From: Kribbella rubisoli
Lineage (GTDB): Bacteria; Actinomycetota; Actinomycetes; Propionibacteriales; Kribbellaceae
DNA: 64,000 nucleotides
Direction: 5' to 3'
Assembly (NCBI RefSeq): GCF_004217145.1
Contig: NZ_SHKR01000019.1
Span: forward strand, 280,821 to 344,820
Shown in pieces: positions 1-8,473 of the stretch (the stretch's first letter is position 1; each line of letters begins with the position of its first letter). The translations under genes and the position numbers were made by a program. The notes under the pieces are model-generated. The model did no database searches and was not told where the DNA came from. It saw nothing but the letters and a program-made list of their open reading frames with translations.

Positions 1-1746
1 CGGTGTCGACGACTGCAGCTCCGTGTGGGTGCCATGCGCGAGGATCCGGCCGTCGTCCATGAACAGCACCTCGTCGGCGAGCGAGATCGTCGCCTTCCGG
101 TACGCGATCACCAGCACGGTCGTCGCCGCGCCGGCCTCGTCGTGTACGGCGCTCCGCAGCCCGGCCAGGATGCGTGCCTCGACCTGCGGGTCGACCGCGC
201 TCGTCGCGTCGTCCAGAATCAGCAGCCGCGGCCGCCGTACCAGGGCACGTGCCAGCGCGATCCGCTGCCGCTGCCCGCCGGACAGCGTCGTACCGCGCTC
301 GCCGACCTTGGTGTCGAGGCCCTCCGGCAGCGCCTTCACGAACCCGTCGCCCTGCGCGATTCGCAGCGCGTCCCACACGTCGTCGTCGCTGTACTCGCCA
401 CCGAGCGTGATGTTGCCGCGGATCGTGTCGTCGAACAGGAACGCGGTCTGCGCCACCAGCGCGACCGAGCCGGCCAGCTCGTCGCGCGCCAGCTCCCGCA
501 GATCGACCCCGTCGACCTTGACGGCGCCCTGCTCCGGGTCGACCAGCCGCGTCAGCAGCGTGGTCAACGTGGACTTGCCGGCACCCGTCGGCCCGACCAC
601 CGCGACCGTCCGCCCGGGCTCGATCGTGAAGTCCATCCCCGCGAGTACGTCGCGCTCCGGCAGGTACCCGAACCGCACGCCGGCCACCTGCAGCCGGGCC
701 GCCTTCGTCGACGTGAGCCGCGCCTCGCCGTACTCCATGCCGCCCTTGGCGGTCAGCACGCGCTGGACCCGGTCCCAGCCGACGACCGACCGCGGGAGCT
801 CGCCGAGAACCCAGCCGAGCGCCCGGATCGGGAACCCGATCAGCGTGAACAGGAACGCCACCTGGATCACGTCACCGGCATCCGCACCGCCGGACCGCAC
901 CCGCCCGACGCCGACCAGCAGTACGGCGAGCACGCCGAGCCGGGGCAGACCGTCGATGACCGGGTCGAACATGCCGCGGGCCTTGTTCACCGCGATGTTC
1001 GCGTCGCGCAGCTCGTTCGTCGGGCCGCGGAAGCGCTCGGTCTCGGCCGCCTCACGACCCAGCGTCTTCACCACGAGCGCGCCGTCGAACGACTCGTGCG
1101 CGACCTCGGAGACATCCGCGCGGAGCTGCTGGGCCCGGGTCGCGAGCGGTTGCAGGTAGCGCTGGAAGATCACGTTCGCGACGAAGACCAGCGGGAACAC
1201 CAGGCACCCGACCAGGGCCAGCCAGACGTCGGCCGCGAACATCGCGATCGTCGCGAACACCAGCATCGCGATCACGCCGATCGCCATCGGCAGCGGCGCG
1301 ATCACGAACCAGGTCGACTCCACGTCGGCGTTCGCGTTCGACAGCAACATGCCGGTCGAGTGCTGGTGGTGCCACTCGAGCGGAAGCTTCAGGTACTGCC
1401 GGGTGACGCGGTTGCGGTACGTCGCCTGCAGCCGGAACTGCATCACCCCGGCGCCGAGGCGCCGCCCGACCACGCCGATCGCGTTCAGGATCGCGATCCC
1501 GAGGAACAACGAGATCAGGGTCAGGATCGCGCCGGTGGTGGTCTCACCGCTCTCGAACGCGGGCCGGATCACGTGATCGGTCGACCAGCCGAGGGCCCAG
1601 CCGCCGGCCACGGTCATCCCGCCGTACAGCATGCTGGCGAGCACGGACAGCGTGAAGATGCCCGGCTCCTCCCAGATCGCGACCCGCAGCACCCCGAACC
1701 CCCGCCGGGTGACGCTGCCCTTGTCGGGGACTTTCGGGACAGGCAA
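1..1746 (-). CDS. ABC exporter subunit (fused membrane and ATPase domains), 3' end outside window
   Basis: This is a half-transporter: an N-terminal six-helix exporter domain (roughly residues 40-330) followed by a nucleotide-binding domain. Walker A reads GPTGAGKST near residue 385, the signature is LSGGQRQR near 487, and Walker B is LLILDD near 507. The catalytic Glu after Walker B is Asp, and the H-loop histidine is Tyr (VIAYRKAT, near 547). Both changes are typical of the inactive-site half of heterodimeric exporters, so a catalytically complete partner probably lies just beyond the left edge. I chose the TTG start at 1746 because GGAG sits 7 nt upstream; no ATG fits. The substrate cannot be read from sequence. 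The stop codon is not in the window. Confidence 0.85.
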   Translation of the reverse strand, partial: MPVPKVPDKGSVTRRGFGVLRVAIWEEPGIFTLSVLASMLYGGMTVAGGWALGWSTDHVIRPAFESGETTTGAILTLISLFLGIAILNAIGVVGRRLGAGVMQFRLQATYRNRVTRQYLKLPLEWHHQHSTGMLLSNANADVESTWFVIAPLPMAIGVIAMLVFATIAMFAADVWLALVGCLVFPLVFVANVIFQRYLQPLATRAQQLRADVSEVAHESFDGALVVKTLGREAAETERFRGPTNELRDANIAVNKARGMFDPVIDGLPRLGVLAVLLVGVGRVRSGGADAGDVIQVAFLFTLIGFPIRALGWVLGELPRSVVGWDRVQRVLTAKGGMEYGEARLTSTKAARLQVAGVRFGYLPERDVLAGMDFTIEPGRTVAVVGPTGAGKSTLTTLLTRLVDPEQGAVKVDGVDLRELARDELAGSVALVAQTAFLFDDTIRGNITLGGEYSDDDVWDALRIAQGDGFVKALPEGLDTKVGERGTTLSGGQRQRIALARALVRRPRLLILDDATSAVDPQVEARILAGLRSAVHDEAGAATTVLVIAYRKATISLADEVLFMDDGRILAHGTHTELQSSTP

Positions 1747-1841
1747 GACACACTCCAGGCAGTCAGGTGCATACGTGGGACACAGGCATGACAACGATTG
1801 ACATTCTGCCACTCCCCAAAACCTCCCTCCTCCTCCTTTTT

Positions 1842-1882
1842 CTTTCCTTCCTCTCCTCCACCCAGAACAGAAGGAAGGAAAG
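1842..1882. repeat. Inverted repeat in a purine/pyrimidine tract between divergent genes
   Basis: An 11-bp perfect inverted repeat has arms at 1842-1852 (CTTTCCTTCCT) and 1872-1882, separated by 19 nt. It lies in an almost pure pyrimidine run (1815-1863) followed by a purine run, in the gap between the ABC exporter gene and the rightward DinB-like gene. The composition is far from the local GC-rich average. It could be a hairpin in the exporter mRNA leader or a protein-binding site. No function is shown. Confidence 0.5.
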
Positions 1883-1910
1883 CGGAGAAGGTGGGAATTA
1901 GGATCGAGTT

Positions 1911-2552
1911 GTGACCGACTACAGCCGGGTAGAACGACTTGCGCTCAGTGACCTGCTCGACCAGCTGGGGCCTGATCAGCCCACGCTGTGCGAGGGCTGG
2001 GACACCTATGACCTCGCGGTCCATCTGTACGTCCGGGAAGCTGATCCGATGGTCGGGCCGGGGCTGGTGATCCCGGCGCTCGCGGAGACCACCGCGCGGC
2101 GGATGAAGCGCGCGAAGGAGCGCTACAGCTTCACCGAGGTGGTCGACAAGTTCCGGCATGGTCCGCCGGCGGTCTCGATCTTCGCGCTGCCGAAGCTCGG
2201 TCACCAGCTCAACACGAGCGAGTACTTCATCCACCACGAGGACGTCCGCCGGGCCCAACCGTCGTACGAGATCCGCACGCTGCCGGCCGAGCAGCAGGAG
2301 GGTCTGTGGAAGGGCCTCCGGCTGGGTGCGCGGTCGATGATGCGGAAGGCGGCGAGCGGTGTCGTTCTGGCGCTGCCGGACGGTACGTCGGTCGTCGCGA
2401 AGCGCCCCAACGAGCTGGGATCGGTCACGGTGACCGGTGCGCCGGGTGAGCTGGTGCTCTTCTGTTCCGGGCGTCAGCAGGTGGCCGACGTAAAGCTGGA
2501 CGGTGATGCGGAGCCGATCGAGCGACTCCGCAACGCGTCATTTGGGGTGTGA
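1911..2552 (+). CDS. TIGR03085-type DinB/maleylpyruvate isomerase-like protein
   Basis: The 213-residue protein resembles the actinobacterial TIGR03085/TIGR03083 family, related to mycothiol-dependent maleylpyruvate isomerase and DinB four-helix-bundle enzymes. The early CEGWDTYDLAVHL motif and the later YFIHHEDVRR motif carry histidines in the usual metal-ligand positions, so a metal-dependent thiol-transfer role is plausible but the substrate is unknown. The start is GTG with a weak AGGA about 10 nt upstream. It is divergent from the ABC exporter gene and overlaps the end of the DedA gene by 15 bp tail to tail. Confidence 0.8.
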   Translation: MTDYSRVERLALSDLLDQLGPDQPTLCEGWDTYDLAVHLYVREADPMVGPGLVIPALAETTARRMKRAKERYSFTEVVDKFRHGPPAVSIFALPKLGHQLNTSEYFIHHEDVRRAQPSYEIRTLPAEQQEGLWKGLRLGARSMMRKAASGVVLALPDGTSVVAKRPNELGSVTVTGAPGELVLFCSGRQQVADVKLDGDAEPIERLRNASFGV

Positions 2553-3119
2553 TTTACGCCGGTGGCGCTGGATGAGGCTGCTGACGACGGTGGTGAGGAT
2601 GACTAGCACGATCGCCGCCAGCACGCCCTGCCACGGCTCGTCGAACAGCGCGTAGCCGAGCAGTCCGATCGCCATGTAGACCGCGGCCCACAGCGACGAC
2701 GCGGCCAGATCGACCAGCGCGAACCGCTCCCACGGGTACCCGGCCAGGCCGGCCGCCAGCAGTACGGGCACGCGTCCGCCGGGGATCAGCCGCGACGTCA
2801 GCAGCACGCCGATCTCGTGCTCGGACAACCTGTCCCGGAGCGCGTCGAGCGACGCGTTGTCCCGCAACCAGCCGATCCGCTTGGCCAATCGCTCACCGCC
2901 GAAGCGGCACCCGGCGTACACGATCAGGTCGCCGACATACGCCCCGGCCGCGCCTGCGATCAGCACTCCGACCAGCCCTATCGGGTTGCTGTGCGACGCC
3001 AGTACGGCGCCCGCGGAGACCGCAGCGCCCGTCGGCAGCACAGGAAGCACCGCCCCGATCAACACCGCACCGGCCAGCGCGAACAAGTACCAAAGGTCGA
3101 ACTTGGTGTCCCCGCTCAT
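2538..3119 (-). CDS. DedA family integral membrane protein
   Basis: A 193-residue hydrophobic protein with four or five membrane segments. It has the DedA pattern: a Gly-rich re-entrant stretch early (PVLPTGAAVSAG), then LTSRLIPGGRVPVLLAAGLAG in the middle, and a basic tail. DedA proteins act in the inner membrane; some members flip undecaprenyl phosphate or phosphatidylethanolamine. The ATG at 3119 overlaps the stop of the upstream metallo-hydrolase gene (ATGA), indicating translational coupling. An in-frame upstream extension would lie wholly inside that gene and is not needed. Third gene of the unit 5989-2538. Confidence 0.85.
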   Translation of the reverse strand: MSGDTKFDLWYLFALAGAVLIGAVLPVLPTGAAVSAGAVLASHSNPIGLVGVLIAGAAGAYVGDLIVYAGCRFGGERLAKRIGWLRDNASLDALRDRLSEHEIGVLLTSRLIPGGRVPVLLAAGLAGYPWERFALVDLAASSLWAAVYMAIGLLGYALFDEPWQGVLAAIVLVILTTVVSSLIQRHRRKSHPK

Positions 3120-3880
3120 GCGGGCACCTCGAACGACTCGCCTGGCACCAAGAGCTCCACCTTCACCGAGGGGTCCACCTCGGCCATCGCGGCCCGGAAC
3201 CTGTCCCCCGGTGGCAGGAACAACTCCGGCTTGACCCAATCGAAACCGATCGGCCAGAACGTCCCGAAATGTACCGGGACCGCCCTCGAAGCGCCGACCC
3301 GCCGCACCGCCTCGGCCGCTCGCACCGGATCCAGATGCCCCGGTCCCAGCGACGGCCCCCATCCACCGACCGGCACCAGCGCCAGGTCAACCTGACCGGC
3401 CTCCGCCGCCAACCCGTCGTACAGATCCGTATCGCCTGCGAACCAGACGCTCGGCGAGCTGTCGATCCGGTACCCCACCGCCTGCGCGGAGTACGACGAC
3501 CACGGCAGCCGCCGCCCGTCGTGATGCGCCGTGACAGCGGTGATCTCGAGCGACCCGATCTTGATTTGATTGCCCGGGGCAACTTCGATACAGCGCTCGG
3601 AGTACGCCGGTCCGCTGTCGGCGTGGATCAGCTTCGCCGCGCCGCGCGGCACCACCAGCGCGGCGTCGGGCGCGACCATCGGCAGCGAGGTGAGGTGCAG
3701 GTGGTCGGCGTGCAGGTGCGAGATCAGCACCGCGTCGCAGTGCCCCGCCTCGGGCGACGGGTTCGGACCGCGGCGGCGGCGCAGGTGCGCGATCCGCGAC
3801 GTCAGCACCGGATCGGTCAGGAGCCGCGTGCCGTTCGCCTCGATGGTGGTGGTGGCGTGCCCCCACCAGGTGATTCGCAC
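3116..3880 (-). CDS. MBL-fold metallo-hydrolase (UlaG/YfhI-like)
   Basis: A 254-residue metallo-beta-lactamase-fold protein. It starts MRITWWGHAT, has the metal motif HLHADH at residues 55-60, GDTDLYD in the middle and PVHFGTFWP near the end. This is the layout of UlaG/RomA-type hydrolases, which open lactones or cleave phosphodiesters. The substrate is not predictable. Its start lies 3 nt past the stop of the membrane phosphodiesterase gene, and its stop overlaps the dedA start, so all three are likely co-transcribed. Confidence 0.85.
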   Translation of the reverse strand: MRITWWGHATTTIEANGTRLLTDPVLTSRIAHLRRRRGPNPSPEAGHCDAVLISHLHADHLHLTSLPMVAPDAALVVPRGAAKLIHADSGPAYSERCIEVAPGNQIKIGSLEITAVTAHHDGRRLPWSSYSAQAVGYRIDSSPSVWFAGDTDLYDGLAAEAGQVDLALVPVGGWGPSLGPGHLDPVRAAEAVRRVGASRAVPVHFGTFWPIGFDWVKPELFLPPGDRFRAAMAEVDPSVKVELLVPGESFEVPA

Positions 3881-3883
3881 GCT

Positions 3884-5989
3884 TCAGGCCTCAACCTTCG
3901 ACTCGACCGGTTCCTCCAGGTCCTTGCGGTGCCCCAACTGCTCCAGCCAGCCGACGAGCACCTCATGGACCGCATCGGAGCCTACGGGAGCCTTGTTCAG
4001 CTCCCAGCGCGACGGGTGCACCAGGACCGCGTCGGTCTGCCAGCCGCCGATCCCGCCGTGGCATCCGACCAGCTCCTCGAATGCCGCCACCTCGTGCGTG
4101 TAGTCGTCCAGCCGGCTGACCACGACGAGGTCCCCGTTGTGCGCCATCTCTGCCTGCCGGAGCATCGAGGCGGCCGCCAGCTCGCCGTACGGCGCGAGCG
4201 GGTCCTCCCCCTCGACCCGGCCGGACCGCAGTACATGGACCCCGGCCCGACCGATCGCGACCGGTCCTTCGGCGAGCGAGTCGACCACGACGAACCCGAT
4301 GCCGGGATGGGTGGCGAGGCCCGGGATCAGCTTCGGATGCAGCAGCTCGACCTCTTCCAGCGGCACCCGGCCGGGCGTGGTGGCGAGGTAGAGCAGCGCC
4401 AGGTTCCCGGACGCGGTGACGACCATCTGCTCGTCGGCGGCGACCGGCGGCTCGCAGTCCTTCGGACCGAGCTCGACCTCGCCGCTCTTCACGTGCAGCG
4501 CCTTCCGGGTCACTGAACCGGCCACGCTGCGGCGCATCGCCAGCTCGGTGAGGAACGCGTTCACCGGACCCCAGCCCTCGGACCTGCCGACCGCCGAGAC
4601 CGGCTCCTTGGTGGTGTCGACGAGGTCGTCGACCACCTCGGTCAGCGTCCGGCCGTACCGCTGGTGGAACGTCGAGCCCTGGCTCTGACCGTGGTCGGAC
4701 AGCACGACGATCTCGTACGAGTGCGGCAGGATGTCGATGATCCGCTGGAGCGCACCGAGCACCCGGTCCAGGCCTTCGAGGGTCTGCAGCGACTCGGCCC
4801 GGGTCGGGCCGGCGTGGTGCGCGACCTCGTCGTAGTCGACGAAGTCGCAGTAGATGACCGGCGTGCCTTGGACCAGCTCGTCGGTGATCAGCGAGACGTT
4901 CAGGTCGCGGAGCAGGACGTTGGTGATCGCGCGCAGGAAGATGTACCCGCCGCCGCGCTTCACCCGCGGGACCAGATGCCGGACGCGTTGCCGGCGGGCC
5001 TGGTGCAGCTCCTTGATCATCTCCGCGACGCACAGGATCAGCCCGCGGGCGGCGCCCTGCGGGCTGGAGAAGAACCGGACGTACCCGCGGCTGCGGCTGT
5101 TCGGCAGGGCGGCCCGGCTGAACACCAGCTCGCACTTGTCCGCGTCGCCGGACCAGTTGTTGCTGATGCTGACGCCGCCGTCCGCGAGCAGGCCGCGACC
5201 GGTCGACATCCGCTCCTCGAGCTCCGCCGCGTCCCGGCCACGGTTCGTGACCATCACCCGGCCGGTCTCCTTCTCGTACCACCGGAACGCCGGGATGTGC
5301 TTCGAGCCGCCGTGCAAGATCCCGGCCTGGCTCGCCGGCGTAGTCGCCGGTACGCCGGTGTGCCAGGCGAGCATCGAGTGGTTGCCGTCCCGGATCCAGC
5401 CGCCCAGGTTCGGCAGGTTGCCGGCCAGGACCATCCAGTTGAGCAGCGGCGCGGACAGCCCGTCGATCTGGATGATCAGCAGCCCGGTCTTCGGCGCGGG
5501 CTGGATCCGCCGGGCCCGGCGGTGCACGACCCGCATCACCTCGGCGACGTACGCGTCGTCACTGCCGGCGTACGCGACCCAGCCGACGAAGGCGCTGATC
5601 GACGACATCCAGATGGCCACCAGCACCGGCGCCTCGACCCCGCCGTGCAGATTCACGCCGGGGTCGACGGTGATCGCGAGGTAGACGACTCCGAACTGTG
5701 ACAGCAGCCCGCCGATCAGTACGCCGAGCGAGCCGATCAGCACCGCGACACCGGCCAGAATCCAGCGCATCAGCACCGAGAACACCGCCAGCAGCACGAC
5801 CAGCCGGAAGATCGGCAGCCGGCCGTCGCTGCTGATCTGCGGCAGCGTCCAGAACGTGATGATCAGCGAGATCAGCGACGCGAGACCGCCGTACAACATC
5901 GCTTGCAGGCCGCGGCCGGTACGGCGGAGATCCAGCCACACCGGTCGCCGCCGCCGGTCGTCGTACACCCGTTCTGGTGGTTTCGCCAT
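3884..5989 (-). CDS. Holin-like membrane protein fused to alkaline-phosphatase-superfamily phosphodiesterase
   Basis: This 701-residue protein has four membrane segments at residues 30-140, resembling the domain databases call phage holin-like. A nucleotide pyrophosphatase/phosphodiesterase-type domain follows. Metal and nucleophile motifs are IIQIDGL (Asp near 176), TGVPATTPASQ (Thr/Ser nucleophile near 217), DFVDYDEVAHHAGP, and VVLSDHGQSQG. The enzyme domain should face one side of the membrane and act on a phosphodiester or phosphomonoester, possibly a lipid head group; that is inference. It leads the operon with the MBL hydrolase and DedA genes. The holin label does not imply prophage, as nothing else here is phage-like. 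Confidence 0.8.
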   Translation of the reverse strand: MAKPPERVYDDRRRRPVWLDLRRTGRGLQAMLYGGLASLISLIITFWTLPQISSDGRLPIFRLVVLLAVFSVLMRWILAGVAVLIGSLGVLIGGLLSQFGVVYLAITVDPGVNLHGGVEAPVLVAIWMSSISAFVGWVAYAGSDDAYVAEVMRVVHRRARRIQPAPKTGLLIIQIDGLSAPLLNWMVLAGNLPNLGGWIRDGNHSMLAWHTGVPATTPASQAGILHGGSKHIPAFRWYEKETGRVMVTNRGRDAAELEERMSTGRGLLADGGVSISNNWSGDADKCELVFSRAALPNSRSRGYVRFFSSPQGAARGLILCVAEMIKELHQARRQRVRHLVPRVKRGGGYIFLRAITNVLLRDLNVSLITDELVQGTPVIYCDFVDYDEVAHHAGPTRAESLQTLEGLDRVLGALQRIIDILPHSYEIVVLSDHGQSQGSTFHQRYGRTLTEVVDDLVDTTKEPVSAVGRSEGWGPVNAFLTELAMRRSVAGSVTRKALHVKSGEVELGPKDCEPPVAADEQMVVTASGNLALLYLATTPGRVPLEEVELLHPKLIPGLATHPGIGFVVVDSLAEGPVAIGRAGVHVLRSGRVEGEDPLAPYGELAAASMLRQAEMAHNGDLVVVSRLDDYTHEVAAFEELVGCHGGIGGWQTDAVLVHPSRWELNKAPVGSDAVHEVLVGWLEQLGHRKDLEEPVESKVEA

Positions 5990-6056
5990 CGCTTGCTTCG
6001 TACTCCCCGTTCGTCACCCCGTAGGCATCTTGGTGCACTACGAGACTACGGGGTGC

Positions 6057-6708
6057 CTACTGCACTTCGAGGTAGTCCACCTCGGTGTACAGATCGCCTT
6101 TGGTCAGCCGGATCGTGTTCCAGCCGGCGTTGAGCGTGACCGACACCGAGCTCTCGTGCCAGTTGTCCCAGCCGGTGACCGGGTAGCCGACCGAGCCCGC
6201 GTTGTTGCCGTTGACAACGAGACCGTGGCTCGCGGTGGACGTCGATCCGTTGGCGTACCCGACGTACAGCGTGTAGCTGCCCGCGACCGGCGCGAAGACC
6301 GTGTTCTCGACCCAGGAGTCGGCGTAGTCGATGTACGCGACCACCTTGCCGTCCGAGGCGCCGGCGGCGTTGGCCCGGACGCTGCAGTGGTTGAGCGTGC
6401 CGCGCTCAGCCTCGTACCGGACCCGGCTCCCACGGACCACCGGGTAATCGTTCGCCCAGCCGATGTCGGCGACGTAGAGATGCCGCTGGTTGCCGACCCA
6501 GCCGTGCAGGAAGATCTTGTTGTCGACCACGTCCGCACCACCTGGTCCGCAGACGGCGTTGTCGAACGTCGCTGTCGTCATCAACGGCCGGTACGCCGTT
6601 GTCCACGGCCCGCCGAGGCTCGTCGAGGTCGCGTACGACGTGAGGTAGTTGCAGTCGTTGTACCCGCCGCCGGAGAACTGCCAGAGCAATAGTCAGAAGT
6701 CGTCGCAT
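6057..6708 (-). pseudogene. Remnant of secreted GH43 glycosidase with CBM35 domain
   Basis: The gene begins correctly: GGAG precedes an ATG at 6708 and the first ten residues (MRRLLTIALA) look like a signal peptide n-region. Reading then runs into the last blade of a five-bladed GH43 domain in the wrong frame. The intact C-terminal frame (6057-6689) gives FSGGGYNDCNYLTSYATS, DNAVCGPGGADV and then a carbohydrate-binding module (RVRYEAERGTLNH to DYLEVQ) typical of CBM35. From ATG to stop is 652 nt, not a multiple of three. The simplest reading is an internal deletion that removed most of the catalytic domain and shifted the frame. A short TTG-started fragment from 6689 could still be translated. 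Confidence 0.75.
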
Positions 6709-6864
6709 GGGTGACTCCTCAGGTGGGGCGGATACCTGTACGACGAACTTTTCCATCGATTCACCTGGAACGCGAGACCTCAATCCCGCCGATCCCTGGA
6801 CCTGGAGTCGTTCGAGGTAGAGACTCCGGCTAGTTGTTTTCCGCCTGGTTTGAGGGAGTGTCTC

Positions 6865-8433
6865 GTGAGTCATTTACCGAGAGTGTCGGGACGCGGGTTG
6901 GTCGCGGGGCTGGCCGCGGTCGCAGCAGTTGTCGGCGGTGTCGCGACGCAATCCAGCGGCGCGCCGACCGCAGTACAAGAGACGGCGTTGCAGCAGCGGC
7001 TCGACGGGCTGCTGAACGACAGCCGGTACGACGGGTCGCAGGTCGAGCTCGTGGTCCGCGACGCGACCACCGGGGAGACGCTGTACAACCGCAACGGCGA
7101 CCAGCGGATGCTGCCCGCCTCGAACACCAAGCTGTTCATCTCGACGGCCGCGATGCACGTGCTCGGCCCGTCGTACCGCTTCCACACCGACGTACTCGCC
7201 ACCGCACCCGTCCGCGGTGGGAAGCTGCGCGGTGACCTCTACCTGAAGGGGTACGGCGACCCGACCGCGCTGGAGTCCGACTACGCCGGCCTGGCCAAGC
7301 AGCTGAAGGCGGCCGGCGTACGGCGGGTGGACGGCGACCTGATCGCGGACGACTCGTACTTCGACCACGTCCGGCTCGGTGACAGCTGGGCCTGGGACGA
7401 CGAGCCGTTCTACTACAACGCCCAGATCTCCGCGCTGACGCTCGCCCCGAACACCGACTACGACTCCGGTACGGCGATCGTCGAGAGCCGCCCCGGCGCT
7501 GCCGCCGGTGCACCGGCCAAGCTGACTCTGGTCCCCGCGACCGGCGCGATCAAGCTGATCAACACCGCGACCACCGGCGCAGCCGGCACCTCCAACACCA
7601 TCAGCGTCGAGCGCGACCACGGCACCAACGTCGTCCGAGTGAGCGGCTCGATCCCGCTCGGCGCCTCGGTCGACCAGGAGTGGACGACCGTCTGGGAGCC
7701 CGAGCTGTACGCCGCCGACGTGTTCCGCCGGGCGCTGACCGCGCAAGGCATCTCGGTCAGCGGCCACATCAAGAACTCGACCACCCCGACCGGCGCCGCG
7801 CGGCTGGCCCGGGACGAGTCGATGACCGTCGGCGAGCTGCTCACGCCGTTCCTCAAGCTCTCGAACAACATGCACGCCGAGACGCTGGTCAAGGCGATGG
7901 GCGCGGTCGTCGAGGCCGACGGCAGCTGGCCGGCCGGGCTGGACGTGGTGACGAACTACGCGCAGAGCGTCGGCGTCGACACCAGCCGGATCCGGCTGTC
8001 CGACGGCTCCGGCCTGTCCCGCAAGGTGAACGTGACCGGTGACGCGATCACCGACATCCTGATCGCCGCGCGCAAGGAGCCGTGGTTCCAGCAGTGGTAC
8101 GACGCCCTGCCGATCGCCGGCAACCCGGAACGGTTCGTCGGCGGCACGCTCCGCAGCCGGATGCAGAACACGCCGGCCGCGAACAACCTGCACGGCAAGA
8201 CCGGATCGCTCACCGGCGTGACGGCGCTGTCCGGCTACGTGTCGAACGCGGACGGCCGCAAGCTGGTGTTCTCGATGATCAGCAACAACTACCTCAGCAG
8301 CCCGCGGGACATCGAGGACGCGGTCGGCGTCACGCTCGCGTCGTGGTCGGACCAGGGCGCTCCCCCGGCCGCGGTCAAGACGTTCAAGTCCGCACAGACG
8401 CCGTGTGACCTGGAGTGGGACAAGGCCTGCTAA
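6865..8433 (+). CDS. dacB: D-alanyl-D-alanine carboxypeptidase/endopeptidase, PBP4 (S13) family
   Basis: A 522-residue secreted serine peptidase that trims or cleaves peptidoglycan cross-bridges. There is an N-terminal hydrophobic segment (GLVAGLAAVAAVVGG). The catalytic triad of motifs is SNTK near residues 86-89 (nucleophile Ser and Lys), SNN in KLSNNMHAET, and KTG in HGKTGSLTGV. The long insert between SxxK and SxN is the S13 hallmark. I chose GTG at 6865 because GAGGGAG sits 8 nt upstream. It is divergent from the GH43 remnant, with about 150 bp between the two start sites. Confidence 0.9.
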   Translation: MSHLPRVSGRGLVAGLAAVAAVVGGVATQSSGAPTAVQETALQQRLDGLLNDSRYDGSQVELVVRDATTGETLYNRNGDQRMLPASNTKLFISTAAMHVLGPSYRFHTDVLATAPVRGGKLRGDLYLKGYGDPTALESDYAGLAKQLKAAGVRRVDGDLIADDSYFDHVRLGDSWAWDDEPFYYNAQISALTLAPNTDYDSGTAIVESRPGAAAGAPAKLTLVPATGAIKLINTATTGAAGTSNTISVERDHGTNVVRVSGSIPLGASVDQEWTTVWEPELYAADVFRRALTAQGISVSGHIKNSTTPTGAARLARDESMTVGELLTPFLKLSNNMHAETLVKAMGAVVEADGSWPAGLDVVTNYAQSVGVDTSRIRLSDGSGLSRKVNVTGDAITDILIAARKEPWFQQWYDALPIAGNPERFVGGTLRSRMQNTPAANNLHGKTGSLTGVTALSGYVSNADGRKLVFSMISNNYLSSPRDIEDAVGVTLASWSDQGAPPAAVKTFKSAQTPCDLEWDKAC

Positions 8434-8473
8434 TCAGGTCGACAGTACGGCGGTCGTTCACCACCATGAGTGC

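Noticed and set aside
3884..5989. Prophage signal from the holin-like domain
   Set aside because: The domain name is only a fold label here. No capsid, terminase, integrase or lysin genes are present.
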